Assembly: GCF_008831285.2 (NCBI RefSeq) | Contig: NC_045145.1 | Span: 10,106,802-10,170,801 of the forward strand | Origin: Nymphaea colorata | Lineage: Eukaryota; Streptophyta; Magnoliopsida; Nymphaeales; Nymphaeaceae | Direction of reading: 5' to 3' | Length of the DNA: 64,000 nt | Shown: piece after piece, positions 36,493-47,170 of the stretch | Layout: every line of letters starts with the position of its first letter | How positions within the stretch are numbered: the stretch's first letter is position 1 | The notes under the pieces: model-generated | What the model saw: the letters and a program-made list of their open reading frames with translations, nothing else | Told to the model about the DNA's origin: nothing | Database searches by the model: none | Translations under genes and position numbers: made by a program

Positions 36493-37125
36493 AGGGATGT
36501 ACAACGAGCAAGCTGATCGAACTTGCCTCGAGCTCAATTCAAGTTTTATGAGGTGAGCTTGAGCTCAACTCGTTTAACCTAGTCCAAGCTCGAGCTTAAC
36601 TCATTTAACCAAGTCCAAGCTTGAGCTCGACTCGTTTAAGCTGATGTCCCTTAATACATATTTTATGTTTTTGAAGTGACCAATGTATGATGATGAAGTC
36701 TGTTATCTTCCAATAAAAGGATCCACATGGGAGGATCCCTCCCTATTTATGACCAAAAAGTGGGTATTTATAGAGAGCTAAAACACAACCTTTACACAAA
36801 AATAACAAAAAACCCATAGGGAAGCCAATAAAGAGAACATTTATGCACCAAATCTCTGGATTCTCTACATGGCTTAGCTTCTTTAAAATTTTCACACTTT
36901 TATTTAAGCCATTTGAAGTTTTTGAAATTACAAAAATAAATATTAGTGTAAAATGAGTCTAATCGAGTCAAGTTCATCCAACCTTGAACTCGATTCATTT
37001 ACAAACTCGAGTTATCAGTTGAGCTCAAACTCAACTTGTTTAACTAATGAGTCAAACTCGAGCCAAGTTTAACCAAGCAAGTTCGAATCGAGCCCCAATT
37101 GGCTAAACTTGTTGAACATTTGTAA
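36493..37125. mobile_element. 633-bp hAT-type non-autonomous element in the gag
   Basis: Ends AGGGATGTACAACGAG and (other strand) TTACAAATGTTCAACAAG are imperfect inverted repeats. The flanks CTATCTCT (36485-36492) and CTATCTCA (37126-37133) are an 8-bp duplication with one mismatch, fitting hAT. Both arms are rich in GAGCTCGAGCTY/CTCGAGC phrases, giving internal inverted similarity. It separates two pieces of the same gag. No transposase is encoded. Confidence 0.7.
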
Positions 37126-38639
37126 CTATCTCAAAGCAGTAACTGGCTAGAGCTACCACTAGAAGGAAGATGACATGAAGTCACCCAAGTATCAAGTCCA
37201 TGCACTATTTCCCATGGAAAAAAAAAACAACAATGACAAGGAAATTCAGAACAACAACATACAACTGTCCCAAGGAGATAGTAGAAGATACCAAATATGG
37301 AAATTTACCCCTCCAGAGCAAACTAAAGAGGAACTTCTAGAATACCTCCTTGCTGAAGGACATTCCAAGCTCCGTAAGGTGGCTGATCATTTAGAAATAA
37401 AACACAAACATAGAAATCAATTCTGTAAGTTTTGTAGAAGTCTTGGTCACAACACCAAAGGCTGTATTCCTCTTAAACATGTCATACCAGAATACATCAG
37501 CAAGGGCATTTTGGTGGTGAGGTGATAATTGAGAATAACGTTTGGACCTAAGTTGAACAGGTTACTGCACTACAACAATTATTTGAATCAGCGAGAGTGC
37601 TTTTGCATCGAATATTAGTAGCTCTAATGTGGAAAACACGTCACCAAGTCACGTCACTGATTTATCTTCGATGATTTTTACCGCATCGGTCGTAGAGGCA
37701 ATGAATTTGTATCCCATCATTGATTTGAGCAACAATTGGGATTTGCATCGATGATAGTAGTGACACTTTTGTTAAGCATTGGTGCTTCAAAACTCTGACA
37801 AACCATATCATGTTGGTGATAGTGTGAATGACACTATTCTTTGCATTGGAGCCTGACAAACACACCAACAATAAAGCAATGTTGCTACTTTAATTTCGAT
37901 GAATTGTATAAGTTCAGTGATATATTGGTGACATTTTTTTGCATCAAACCTAACTAATTTGGCTAACTGTTCAACAATATTGATTTACAGAGAGAGTAAC
38001 AAAAAAACTATTTTTTATTTTAAAAAAGTATAGTCTAGAAGAAAAATTGCAAACTCTTATGTGATAGTCACATCACCAAAAACAAAAAACGTTCTATTCC
38101 TCAAGCCAACTTTCTTCCACTAGATACATAGATATTGATATGTTGTTGACTATTGTACAAGCTTTTTCAGCCATCTTTAGTGTCAATTGTGCACCTCTGT
38201 GAGAATTGTATCTATTCTCATCCTGCAAAAACAACAAGTCATAAGTTTTGAGACGACGAAAGCATTTATTTAGCTTTCCCAATATATTGAAAATAAATTA
38301 CCTCATGCTGTTGTATTCCATAAGCCAATTTCCTTCTTCACAAAGAGCCAACTACATATCTAACGTTAGACACAATTCCATAAAGAACTAGTATCTCTTG
38401 TCAGGCCTTGTAGCATGATTAAACTTTCAGAAAGAAGATTTCTCCTTCTTCTTGTTCCAAATTCTTGGATAAAATAGGAAAAAAGAAAATAAAGTTCACA
38501 CTATGTCATAAACTTTGTCTCCTTTTACTTTCAATAAAATGAATGAGGAATTACATGCAGAAGAAATATCAGTGAGGGAGCAAAAATTCCATCCCAAAAT
38601 CTGTAGGTGTTCCCTTTAAACCCAAGTTGGAGATAGTCA

Positions 38640-38915
38640 AGCTACGTGTGTTTTTATTCATGCATGGTCTAATTAGTAATTTAGTTTGCTTTAGCTACCT
38701 ATTGCACAACTCAGTTGCAAAAAGTCAGTAGTTCTATCTTGGCCTTGAAGGTTGGGTAGACTCAGGCTGGCCTTTACAGCCGCCCCCTATAAATAGGTTC
38801 TTTGCTTATTAGTTAGCAGTTACCAAGATCCGGTAGCATTTCTATTTGTAACAGTACACTCTAATGAATGATTAGGCTAAGTACTCTGCTTCTAGTGGAA
38901 AGCTCTCCTACAGTT
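38640..38915 (+). repeat. Possible LTR fragment or solo LTR inside CACTA
   Basis: A TATA-like CCTATAAATAGG at about 38788 is followed by an AACAGTACACTCTAATGAATGA block and the end TCTCCTACA. Next comes GTTATCAAGCTG, resembling a decayed tRNA-Met primer site (TGGTATCAGAGC). This is the layout of a Copia LTR 3' half. I see no second copy or clear start. Confidence 0.3.
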
Positions 38916-39563
38916 ATCAAGCTGAAAAAGAATGTTTCACTTTCTGAACATCTAATAGATGAACTTTGGATATGTATTGGCAATGTATGTGGAGAAAGTA
39001 GACAAGTAGCTAACCTTTTAGCAAAGAATCGAGGCTTTTATTTGGTATATATTCATATATGTGAAACTTCTCCTCCTTCTCCAAGCATAATCAGTCAACC
39101 TAACCAGGTTTATATGTTGAAGTTTCGCTATCAACTCAATTTTCTGTTGTGAGTGAATCATAAAAGCATTCAACTTAATACTGAATCAAGTTATTACAAC
39201 AAAGGGCAATGAAATTCAACTGATTGACTGTGAAAGTGAGAGAGAAAGAGATTAGCAAAATGCAAGAAAAGAATTTTGTGAAAAGCAAATATACCACTTG
39301 CTGCTATGACCTATGACTTCAAAGGATGACCTTTGTTCCTAAACCATCAGCCAAAAATGGAACCCTGACGTAAATTACTTTCTTACCTAATTCTTTGTCT
39401 TACATATATATAGCCAATTGTATGCAGTAACTAAATCCTTAAACTCATCCTCATCACCTGAAGTATAACTTCATATGAGCACTCATATAATTGCAAAATA
39501 ATATAGTCAACACTAGCAGATAACGTTTGAGTTGAAGAGGGCAAAACATCTGAAGATCTTTAC

Positions 39564-39737
39564 CCAGCTCTAGGTCTTCCTTGCTAATGTCAATAAACTT
39601 CTTCTCTTTGTAGGTCTGCAGGTTTTGGATGGTGACCTCATCAATAGACTCAATGAGATACAACACCTCCATATTTTTCTATACAAGTTTCTTTAGGAAA
39701 GGAGCAATTTTTGCACATTCTGATGTAATGCTACTTC
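39564..39737 (-). pseudogene. Captured exon of an organellar-type HSP90 gene
   Basis: The - strand encodes CAKIAPFLKKLV, a TAG stop, then KNMEVLYLIESIDEVTIQNL and QTYKEKKFIDISKEDLELG. This closely resembles the middle/C-terminal segment of plastid/mitochondrial HSP90 (the EVLYLVDPIDE...KEKKFVDISKEDLELG block). The upstream border is a consensus acceptor (TTTTCATTGCAG, next to 39737) and the downstream border is a GTAAAG donor after 39564. The piece was therefore taken from genomic DNA with intron edges, not from mRNA. It lies in the CACTA interior, in the same orientation as the transposase. The internal stop and isolation make it a pseudogene fragment. Confidence 0.85.
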
Positions 39738-40299
39738 CTGCAATGAAAAAAAGTTGAAACCTATAATAATATGGTTAAATACAGGAAGATTGAGTCACCT
39801 GCTAATAGTACCTGTAATGTAGCTGCAACAGTAGTATCATCAAAGCAGCATTTCTTAATTCAGGGGTCGCTACAACATAGTGATCTTCTTCCAAATGCTT
39901 TTGAGATACGATGATGCAAAAGAAAAATATAATGCAAAAAAATAGCCTCTCCTGGCTAATTGAAGGATATACTAAAAGTAGTAGGAAAAAAATTATCATG
40001 CATAAATGAACAAGAAACTTTTTTATATTGTCATATAAGAAAGAAACCAACCAAGCTAACTATATAAATTCAAACAAAAAAACATATGACGAAGTTTGAA
40101 ATTAATAAAAGAAGTGTTGCTCTACTATGTCCTATACTTCCACAGTCACCCCCTTTCTCGTCGATTGATACATATCATGATACCTATATGTAACATAAAA
40201 AATATTAATCTAACCAGTTTGTTACAATGAAATTATATTACAAAACAACACTAAAAGATTAAAACAGTCATTGTCAGTTGGCTGCTAGTATGAACACCA

Positions 40300-41500
40300 A
40301 AGTAGGTTGTAATATGTTAATCTAATTCGGTTAACTTAGCAAGGTGTTCCTCCAGTTAAGCAACCTCTTCTTCTAAGTTAGTCACTTTGGCTTCCAATGC
40401 AGCATTTCTGCTATGAGCTCATCACGACTAGGTCCTTCTCCATCAAATATGCTAGAAGATTTGACACCAATGCCTAAGGTATGAACATGTCCGTTCTTAT
40501 CAGCACCAGTAGCTTGAGAAAAATCTGTCATTGAATGCTACAAGGTCCCCATGTTCTTCAAGCAGTTCAGCAAATATATTGTTTATTTTGTCCTACAAAT
40601 AGTGACAATCTCTAAGAATAGTAAATAAAATAATACACACCTATATAAATGTTACTTTAATGCAAACAATCTTTTTGTCTACGAAACCACAACTAAATTT
40701 TTAATGAGCAAAGCCTTACAATCATTGCTAACGTCTCCAAATCATGGTAGCACACATTCTTGGACGTCCTAGTTTTACCTAAAATTGTGCACGAGATGGG
40801 TTTGTATCACTATCTACTTCCTGCAAGTCCATAATGGGTTTCAAACACCATAGAATATTATATTTACAAACTCTAAATGTATAATATATGTGATAAGAAT
40901 TACATGTTCATCACAAGCACGACCAAAGCTTTTTGTGCCCGTGGTCTGCAAAAATTTGAAATTTGCTCGATTATCAGAGTTTTGTGCACTAATAGCCAAT
41001 ATGGCATAGTATAGTTGGTAATTTAGAGAATAAAACAAAAGATTCAAATAAAGAACTATCGATGTGTGTTATTTGTGTCAAAGTGCCTCATAAGAGCCTC
41101 CAATCTCAAACAAGAATATTATTTGGCTTATGCTTCATGCGTTCTATGAATGTACCATATCATTTATAGATCCCTCGCAATTTTGATCTCCAATCTCTTA
41201 TTTCTCGTGCATATTACTTCGTTACCCAATGCTTTACTTTATCTTCATTGGAATAATATTCCTATAAACCACATATTTGTCATAGGGTTGTTACTTTAAT
41301 AACTCACATTTATGTATATGAAAACTTACTTTATCGCGATCCCACAATTGGTCTTTGCAAAAATCTGCTAACTCTGTGAATGAAAAGTATGTTACTGGAG
41401 TCCTATATGGGTCTAGAGCGATCATGCCAATATATGAGCTCAATTTTTGAGCTGCTTCCTCAATAGGTTGGCCATGCATGTTTGATGTTCATCTTGTCAC
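40300..41500 (-). pseudogene. Transposase_24 (Ptta/En/Spm) gene remnant
   Basis: The - strand gives GQPIEEAAQKLSSYIGMIAL and DPYRTPVTYFSFTELADFCK (41310-41480), the N-terminal Transposase_24 pattern (GQPIG..A..LSSYIG....P.....W...P). It also gives NSDNRANFKFLQTTGTKSFG and RACDEH (40915-41000), matching the family block N..NR.K....HTTGSKSFA. Intervening stretches may be introns or decayed. This is the second gene of many plant CACTA elements. 38095-38280 and 39800-40050 hold further open pieces (for example EEDHYVVATPELRNAALMIL) that I do not recognise. Confidence 0.75.
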
Positions 41501-41823
41501 CTAGAGGTTGATTGATGGTTGCTAAGGCACAATTTACATGCCTTGGCCTTCATCTTTCAGGAGATGCAGGTGCATCTAATTTGAAGAACAAATTGAAATT
41601 AGATAGCAGATTAACATAAAAAATATGAGGCTAAATGTGCAAGAATTAAGTACCTGAATCATAATCAAGCTCTTGTGTTTCAGAATTGCTAAATGCATGA
41701 ACATGAACTTGCTTAGTTGACATCTGCATTCACAAAGATCATTAATACATAACAAACAACCCATTTGCAATCAAACAAAATATAAAGAGATAATGAAGTT
41801 ACAATGTACATAGTTATTTTTGT

Positions 41824-41828
<5 letters not shown>

Positions 41829-41866
<38 letters not shown>
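41829..41866. repeat. (AT)n microsatellite
   Basis: About 18 TA units are followed by (AC)n. Confidence 0.95.
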
Positions 41867-41876
<10 letters not shown>

Positions 41877-42069
41877 TAACAAACGTGTATGGACATTTAA
41901 TTGATCTACCTTCATTACTGACTCTATGTTCATTCTACCTTGAAGTTAGTGTTGTAGTGATAGTGCAAATTGAAGTTCCCCAGACATCCAGTCTAACAAG
42001 TTTGAGATCAACATCCTCTATATTTTATTCAATATGTATTTGTGCATGTGATTCAAGTATAGACTGCAT

Positions 42070-45000
42070 ATCATTTATGTCACTTGTTTTCTCATTATCT
42101 TCATCTCAGGTTGTGCAAGTACATCATACACGTCTCTTAGTCTTCTTTTTGGAACAACAAGCCATTCTAGTTCTATTGGATCATTGACATAAAATACTTG
42201 TTTGACTTGACTGGGAAAAAATAATTGGTTCATCTTTCATGCATGAGTATTTAATGTTGACCAGCGTAAACTCATATTCATCTATTTTAAAACCTTTACC
42301 ATGGGTAACGACATCATGCCAGTGACAACTGAAAACAACAAATTTTAAATGTGGATGGTACTCAATCTCCAAAATGTCCCTCATGACACCATAGTTAGCT
42401 ACATCGCCAACATTTGGTGCCCTATCTCTCGCACTTGAGTAGCTTGAAGTTGTCTACTTTGATAGTACATCAATATTTTGTGTTTTCCTCCATTCTTCAA
42501 CTACACTAGTATGATATCTATAACCATTTATGGTGTATCCTTATATTGCCTTGCAACAACCTGAGGATATTGTGAGAGAAAAATAAGTTCCTAATTATTG
42601 CTTTCAGCTGAGCCTCAAACACGTGTCATGAATCTGTTACACATATATAATAGTTACTGTTCAATTATTGGCTCATTATTAATGTATACACAAAATTGAA
42701 ATGCAGTTTATGTGACAAATATTTTGAGCATAGTCATGAAACCATGTAGCAAACTTGTTCTTATGTAGGCACTCTATTTCACGAATAGTCATCCTTCAAT
42801 TATTCCTCTACATAACATGCATATGTTATATTCAAGACAAATGAACTTAAAACTGTAAGAATGATAATGACATTACACAAAATAATTGATTTTTGTTATA
42901 TGTGTTTTAATTATAATACTCATAAAGAAATGAAGCACAAATCATATGGTTGAAGAGCATGAATGTGTGTACTTGCAGCAATATAGCATTATCAATTGTG
43001 ACAACTTCATAAGCTCCCAGAGGACATCCCCTATAAACCATGCTACATATGCTTGTTGTGGCAGGTTCAACATCATCATTGTTTCTTGTTGGTCTATTGA
43101 ATCAAGTTTCAACACTATTCAAACAGTGTGAGCAAAACTGTAAGCACTCATCTACTACGTAACATTCAGCAATGCATCCCTCGAGATTGTTTCTATTGTG
43201 CACAAAGGCTTTGAGCTTCATTAAATACCTAACACATGAACAACATGACCATATATGAACAATATTACTATGTGATAAAAATACATCTATAGAGGAAACT
43301 ATACATACTGTATACATCCACCGATATTACACCAGCTCCTCTAGCCAAACTTCTTGTGCAAGGTGAATTGGTAAGTGATTCATGACATCAAAAAAAGTAG
43401 AGTATCATTTCCATGTGACACAGTGTCAAGGACAACTGCTCTTCTAATCTATTTATCTCATCCATGTTTATAACCTTAGGACATATTTCTTTAAAAAACC
43501 CAGATAGTTCTATCAAAATAGTTGTAATTTTCTTTGGTAAGGTTTGCCTTAGAGCCATTGGAAGGAATTGATGCATGATCATATGACAGTAATAACTCTT
43601 CAAACCTACAATTTTATTATTTTTTGTGCTGACATGGCGAAAGATATTTACACCATATCCATCAGGTAGTTTAAGATTGTGTAAGACTTTATGAAATGTA
43701 CTATTTTCTTCTTTACTCATGCAAAATGAAGCTGCAGGTAGATATAATTTTCCCACTTTCTCTTGTGGGTGAAGTGCACGTTTTATATTCATTTCTTGCA
43801 AATCTAAATGAGCTTTCGAATGATCTTTGGACTTTCCATGTAAATTTAATAATGTGTCCATGATATTGCCAAAAATGTTCTTTCTATATGCATGACATCA
43901 AGATTGTGACACAAAAAATTTGTTTTCCAATATGGTAAGGTGAAGAAAATACTTCTCTTCCTCTAATTATATGGAAGATGTTCATTCCTATGACCAATGT
44001 CATGCACTATAAATTCTTGCATGCATTCCATTTGTTTTAGTCCATTTGTACTAGACAATGTCATGGAGGCCACCTGATTGTCAACCTCACCATCAAATGC
44101 AAATTGGTTCCATCTTAGCTTGTGATCCATAGGCAAAAACCTACGATGATCCGTATAACACATTTTCTTGCTGTGAATTGATCTTCGTGAATGTGTTTCT
44201 TTGTGGCAATTAGGACATGCAAGAAATTTTTTTTTTTTGACATGTATGTTCTCACTCCATTGCACAATACCTATGACTCACCAACTAATGGTTGTAGTAG
44301 TACATAAGATTTATTTCCAGGTGATTTTAGACCAAAAATTAACAATGATAAAATTGTTGAAGGTTGTTTCATACTAAGACATGGTGGTAGGTTATACACA
44401 AAAATTAGTACTGGCCACACACCATATGTTGTACTCATGTTTTTGAATGAATTAAAACCATTACTTGCCAAATCTAATCTAACATTATGACTATTTGCTG
44501 CAAATGTTGAATGTGACACATTGAATGATTTCCATGCTTGCGCATTTGCAGGATGTCAACAGACCATCCTTCATACATCCTTCCTCATGCCACTTTATGT
44601 TTGAAGTAGTTTTTGTCGACATGAACAATCGATTCAACCTTGGTATCAAAGTGAAGTGGCGTAATGTCTTAACTGGGATTTTTCATTTCATTTTCTTCTT
44701 ATGGCCCTATGATTTACTATTCTTCCACCTTGACTCACCACAAAAGTCATATTTTGTTTGTCTATATTGTCTTTCCAAAATAACATACAATTATTTAGAT
44801 AGACATCTATCTTTTCATAATGTAGACCCAATGTACTAATTAATTTTTTTGCTTCATAATACGTTGTTGGCATATGCTCATGTTTTGGAAATGCTTCAAC
44901 CAACAACTTTAGTATCATTTTAAAAGCCTTGTTACTCAACCCGCATAGATATTTTATGTGCATTAAACACAAGAGAAATGATAACCCTTTATATTGCACA

Positions 45001-45137
45001 GATCCTGGATATAATTCTTCATTGGCTTCCTTTAGCAAATTGAAAAAGTCAAGATCTGGTTCAGAGTGACTATTTAGTCCATCTACGTTAGCACCTGATG
45101 GGATAGACTCATTGTCTATCTCTTGGCAGACATCCAT
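42070..45137 (-). pseudogene. CACTA tnp2-type transposase, fragmented
   Basis: Pieces follow the Tnp2 order on the - strand. 45137-44688: DFFNLLKEANEELYPGS, AFPKHEHMPTTYYEAKKLIS. 44519-44271: ANSHNVRLDLASNGFNSFKN, YGVWPVLIFVYNLPP. 44265-43963: ACPNCHKETHSRR, DHRRFLPMDHKLRW. 43861-43388: LHGKSKDHSKAHLDLQEMNI, VGLKSYYCHMIMHQFLPMAL, NRLEEQLSLTLCHME. 43317-43102: RYLMKLKAFVHNRNNLEGCI. 42384-42070: a DUF4216-like tail with IDEYEFTLVNIKYSCMKDEP. The protein normally cuts the CACTA ends. At least several frameshifts separate the pieces, some possibly introns, so I call it inactive. Confidence 0.9.
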
Positions 45138-46439
45138 AATGAATTCATCAATCTGATCAACATTGTGAGCAGAGCCAAGATAAAAATGTAATTATTTCAA
45201 CTTTTCTCAACACAAAAAATGATAGCAACATACTAATACCATATGGTACCTATTCTTCATTATCCAATTTCTATCCTCCATTAGAGGCAAAACTTGAAGC
45301 TACAAGGTTATTCTGCACACCAAGCTCCAAATTCAATATTGATATACTAATACAATAGGGTGTGTGTGTGTATATATATGTGTGTACATTTGCATGTATA
45401 TATGCTGGTTCTTATACACTGGTTAGGACCATTAGAACTATAGTAAGATGCAATCAGTAAGATGTGAGATGCAGGCAAAGCAAGGAAAAGATGTATGCTG
45501 CTTAACCATTTGGTTGTTATTGCTAACAAGAAAATCCAATTCAGACTGCGTGATAAGCCAACAAATCTTGAAAAGTGCCAGCCGAGTTCTTTGTCCTAAC
45601 AATAACAATAGAAAATTTTGCATATTTTTGTTTCAATTTAAAGGGAACCATTTTTTATTATTTTCTTAATAAAGGCCACACTTTCAGAAAAATATCAAAT
45701 AAGGGCCTGAAGTAAATTTTTGTTAACTAAGAATAGTTGCATTTTTTTATATTAATTAGATTGTGTCATTAAATTATATTCTTACTATTTTATCTAATGA
45801 ATTTTTATTTTTCAAGTTCATCGAATTTTAGTTACTTCAGGTATTTTTCACAACATTATTAACCTAACATTTGCTAGCAAGTTCTCCAATGCAGTAAGTT
45901 TCCACCTTGCCTAATCAACGATCCATTCAAATGATTAATTGATATGCTATTTCTAACATCTTGCTTACATGCTATGGAATTTCACATCCTCAACGCACTG
46001 AAATATTCTAGGATAGGCAGCTTTATGAGGCCTATCCTTGAAAACTCTGCACTAGATATGCCTGCTAAATTTCTCCATTGCTATCCATTTTTACCTGATC
46101 TTCCATGTTAGGTACCTTGGCTTTTATTAAGGATACTACATTGGTTCCCACTCTCATTAAATGTTATCCATTTCATAGTAAAAGTTTGTAAGTTTTCACA
46201 AGATCAATAGTTTCTAGGTGAATTAGAAAAGTTTGCAGGTTCTCACTGGATCAATTGTTTCTAGGTGAATTACAAATTCATTTCAATTCATCCTTTGGTT
46301 AAGTGTTGTCTAAATAATATTTACCAAAGGTAACCCTTTTCATAATCATAATATAACTATCAAGCATGGTTTTTGTAGAAAAGCATGAAAAGGCTGAAGG
46401 AATTAGTGGCTAATCTCTAACATGCAAATTGGGTTGAGT

Positions 46440-47170
46440 TCTGATTTAGTACATATAAAACATAACAACTTCACATCCATATCAGTAGTTACATCCCTAA
46501 GTACATCCATATAGAAGATTGAGTTTTAAATCCTTGGAGTTGCTGGAAGTCAAGAGTTTGTCGTACTTAGATCTCAATGATATATCTCCATGACTATTTT
46601 GTATTGCATTGAAAAACTAATGGGAAACAATGGATAATCTATATTGGATGATGCCAACAAAATCATGGATGAGGATGAGCAATATACATGTGAACGTTGT
46701 TTCAGTTCAGATTTAGTGCAATAAAAGATACCAAAACTGTAGAACCATATTTATAATCAGTTGGATGATTATTTCTAATACATGGAAAAACTAATGTGGA
46801 AATAGTGGATAATATTATATTGGATGATACCAACAAAATCCAAGATTCAGATGAGCAAAATACATGTGAAAGTTGGTATATTAATTCAAGTTTGCTATAG
46901 TAAAAATTACCAAAACTGCAGAATCATAACTAGCTACATCCTTAGTTACAACTAGATCTCAATTATTGATTTGTACTACATGGAAAAACTATTGTGGAAA
47001 AAGAGGGAAATCTCTATTAGATGATGCCATCTAGAGTATGTTGGCTAAATACATGTGAAATTGGGTACTTCAGTTCAGATTGGCTACAATAAAAAGTATC
47101 AAAACTACAAAGCCATATTTATAACCAGTTACATCCTCAGTTACATCTAACTAGTATGTTGAGTTTTAAG
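46440..47170. repeat. Degenerate tandem repeat, unit about 170-200 bp
   Basis: GGAAAAACTA recurs at about 46611, 46782 and 46980. Each copy is followed in order by TTGGATGATGCCA, AAATACATGTGAA, TTCAGTTCAGATT and CAAAACT...AACCATATTTATAA. A weaker partial copy precedes them. It lies in the 5' untranslated part of the CACTA (read on -). The remaining interval 45140-49400 shows no supported gene. Confidence 0.7.

Larger units (their letters stand above)
35640..37525 (+). pseudogene. Gypsy-type gag with zinc-knuckle region, interrupted
   Basis: The N-terminal part contains a (GAA)n run at 35768-35802 encoding polyGlu/Lys. The capsid-like block reads AERSKYRDNHKALFFFIPRS then LEGEVV*WYMEHIDPSKMK (about 36065-36195, with a TAG stop), and continues as DYIQRWKSISSMM to 36492. 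After the 36493-37125 insertion the frame resumes and ends with QFCKFCRSLGHNTKGCIPLK (about 37418-37480), a Cys/His box of Tat-like Gypsy gag (usual form YC.FHRS.GHNTEDCW.LK). In life, gag forms the particle that carries the RNA. It is broken here. Confidence 0.75.

Noticed and set aside
39454-39740. A functional HSP90 gene
   Set aside because: Only one exon is present, with an internal stop, inside a transposon.
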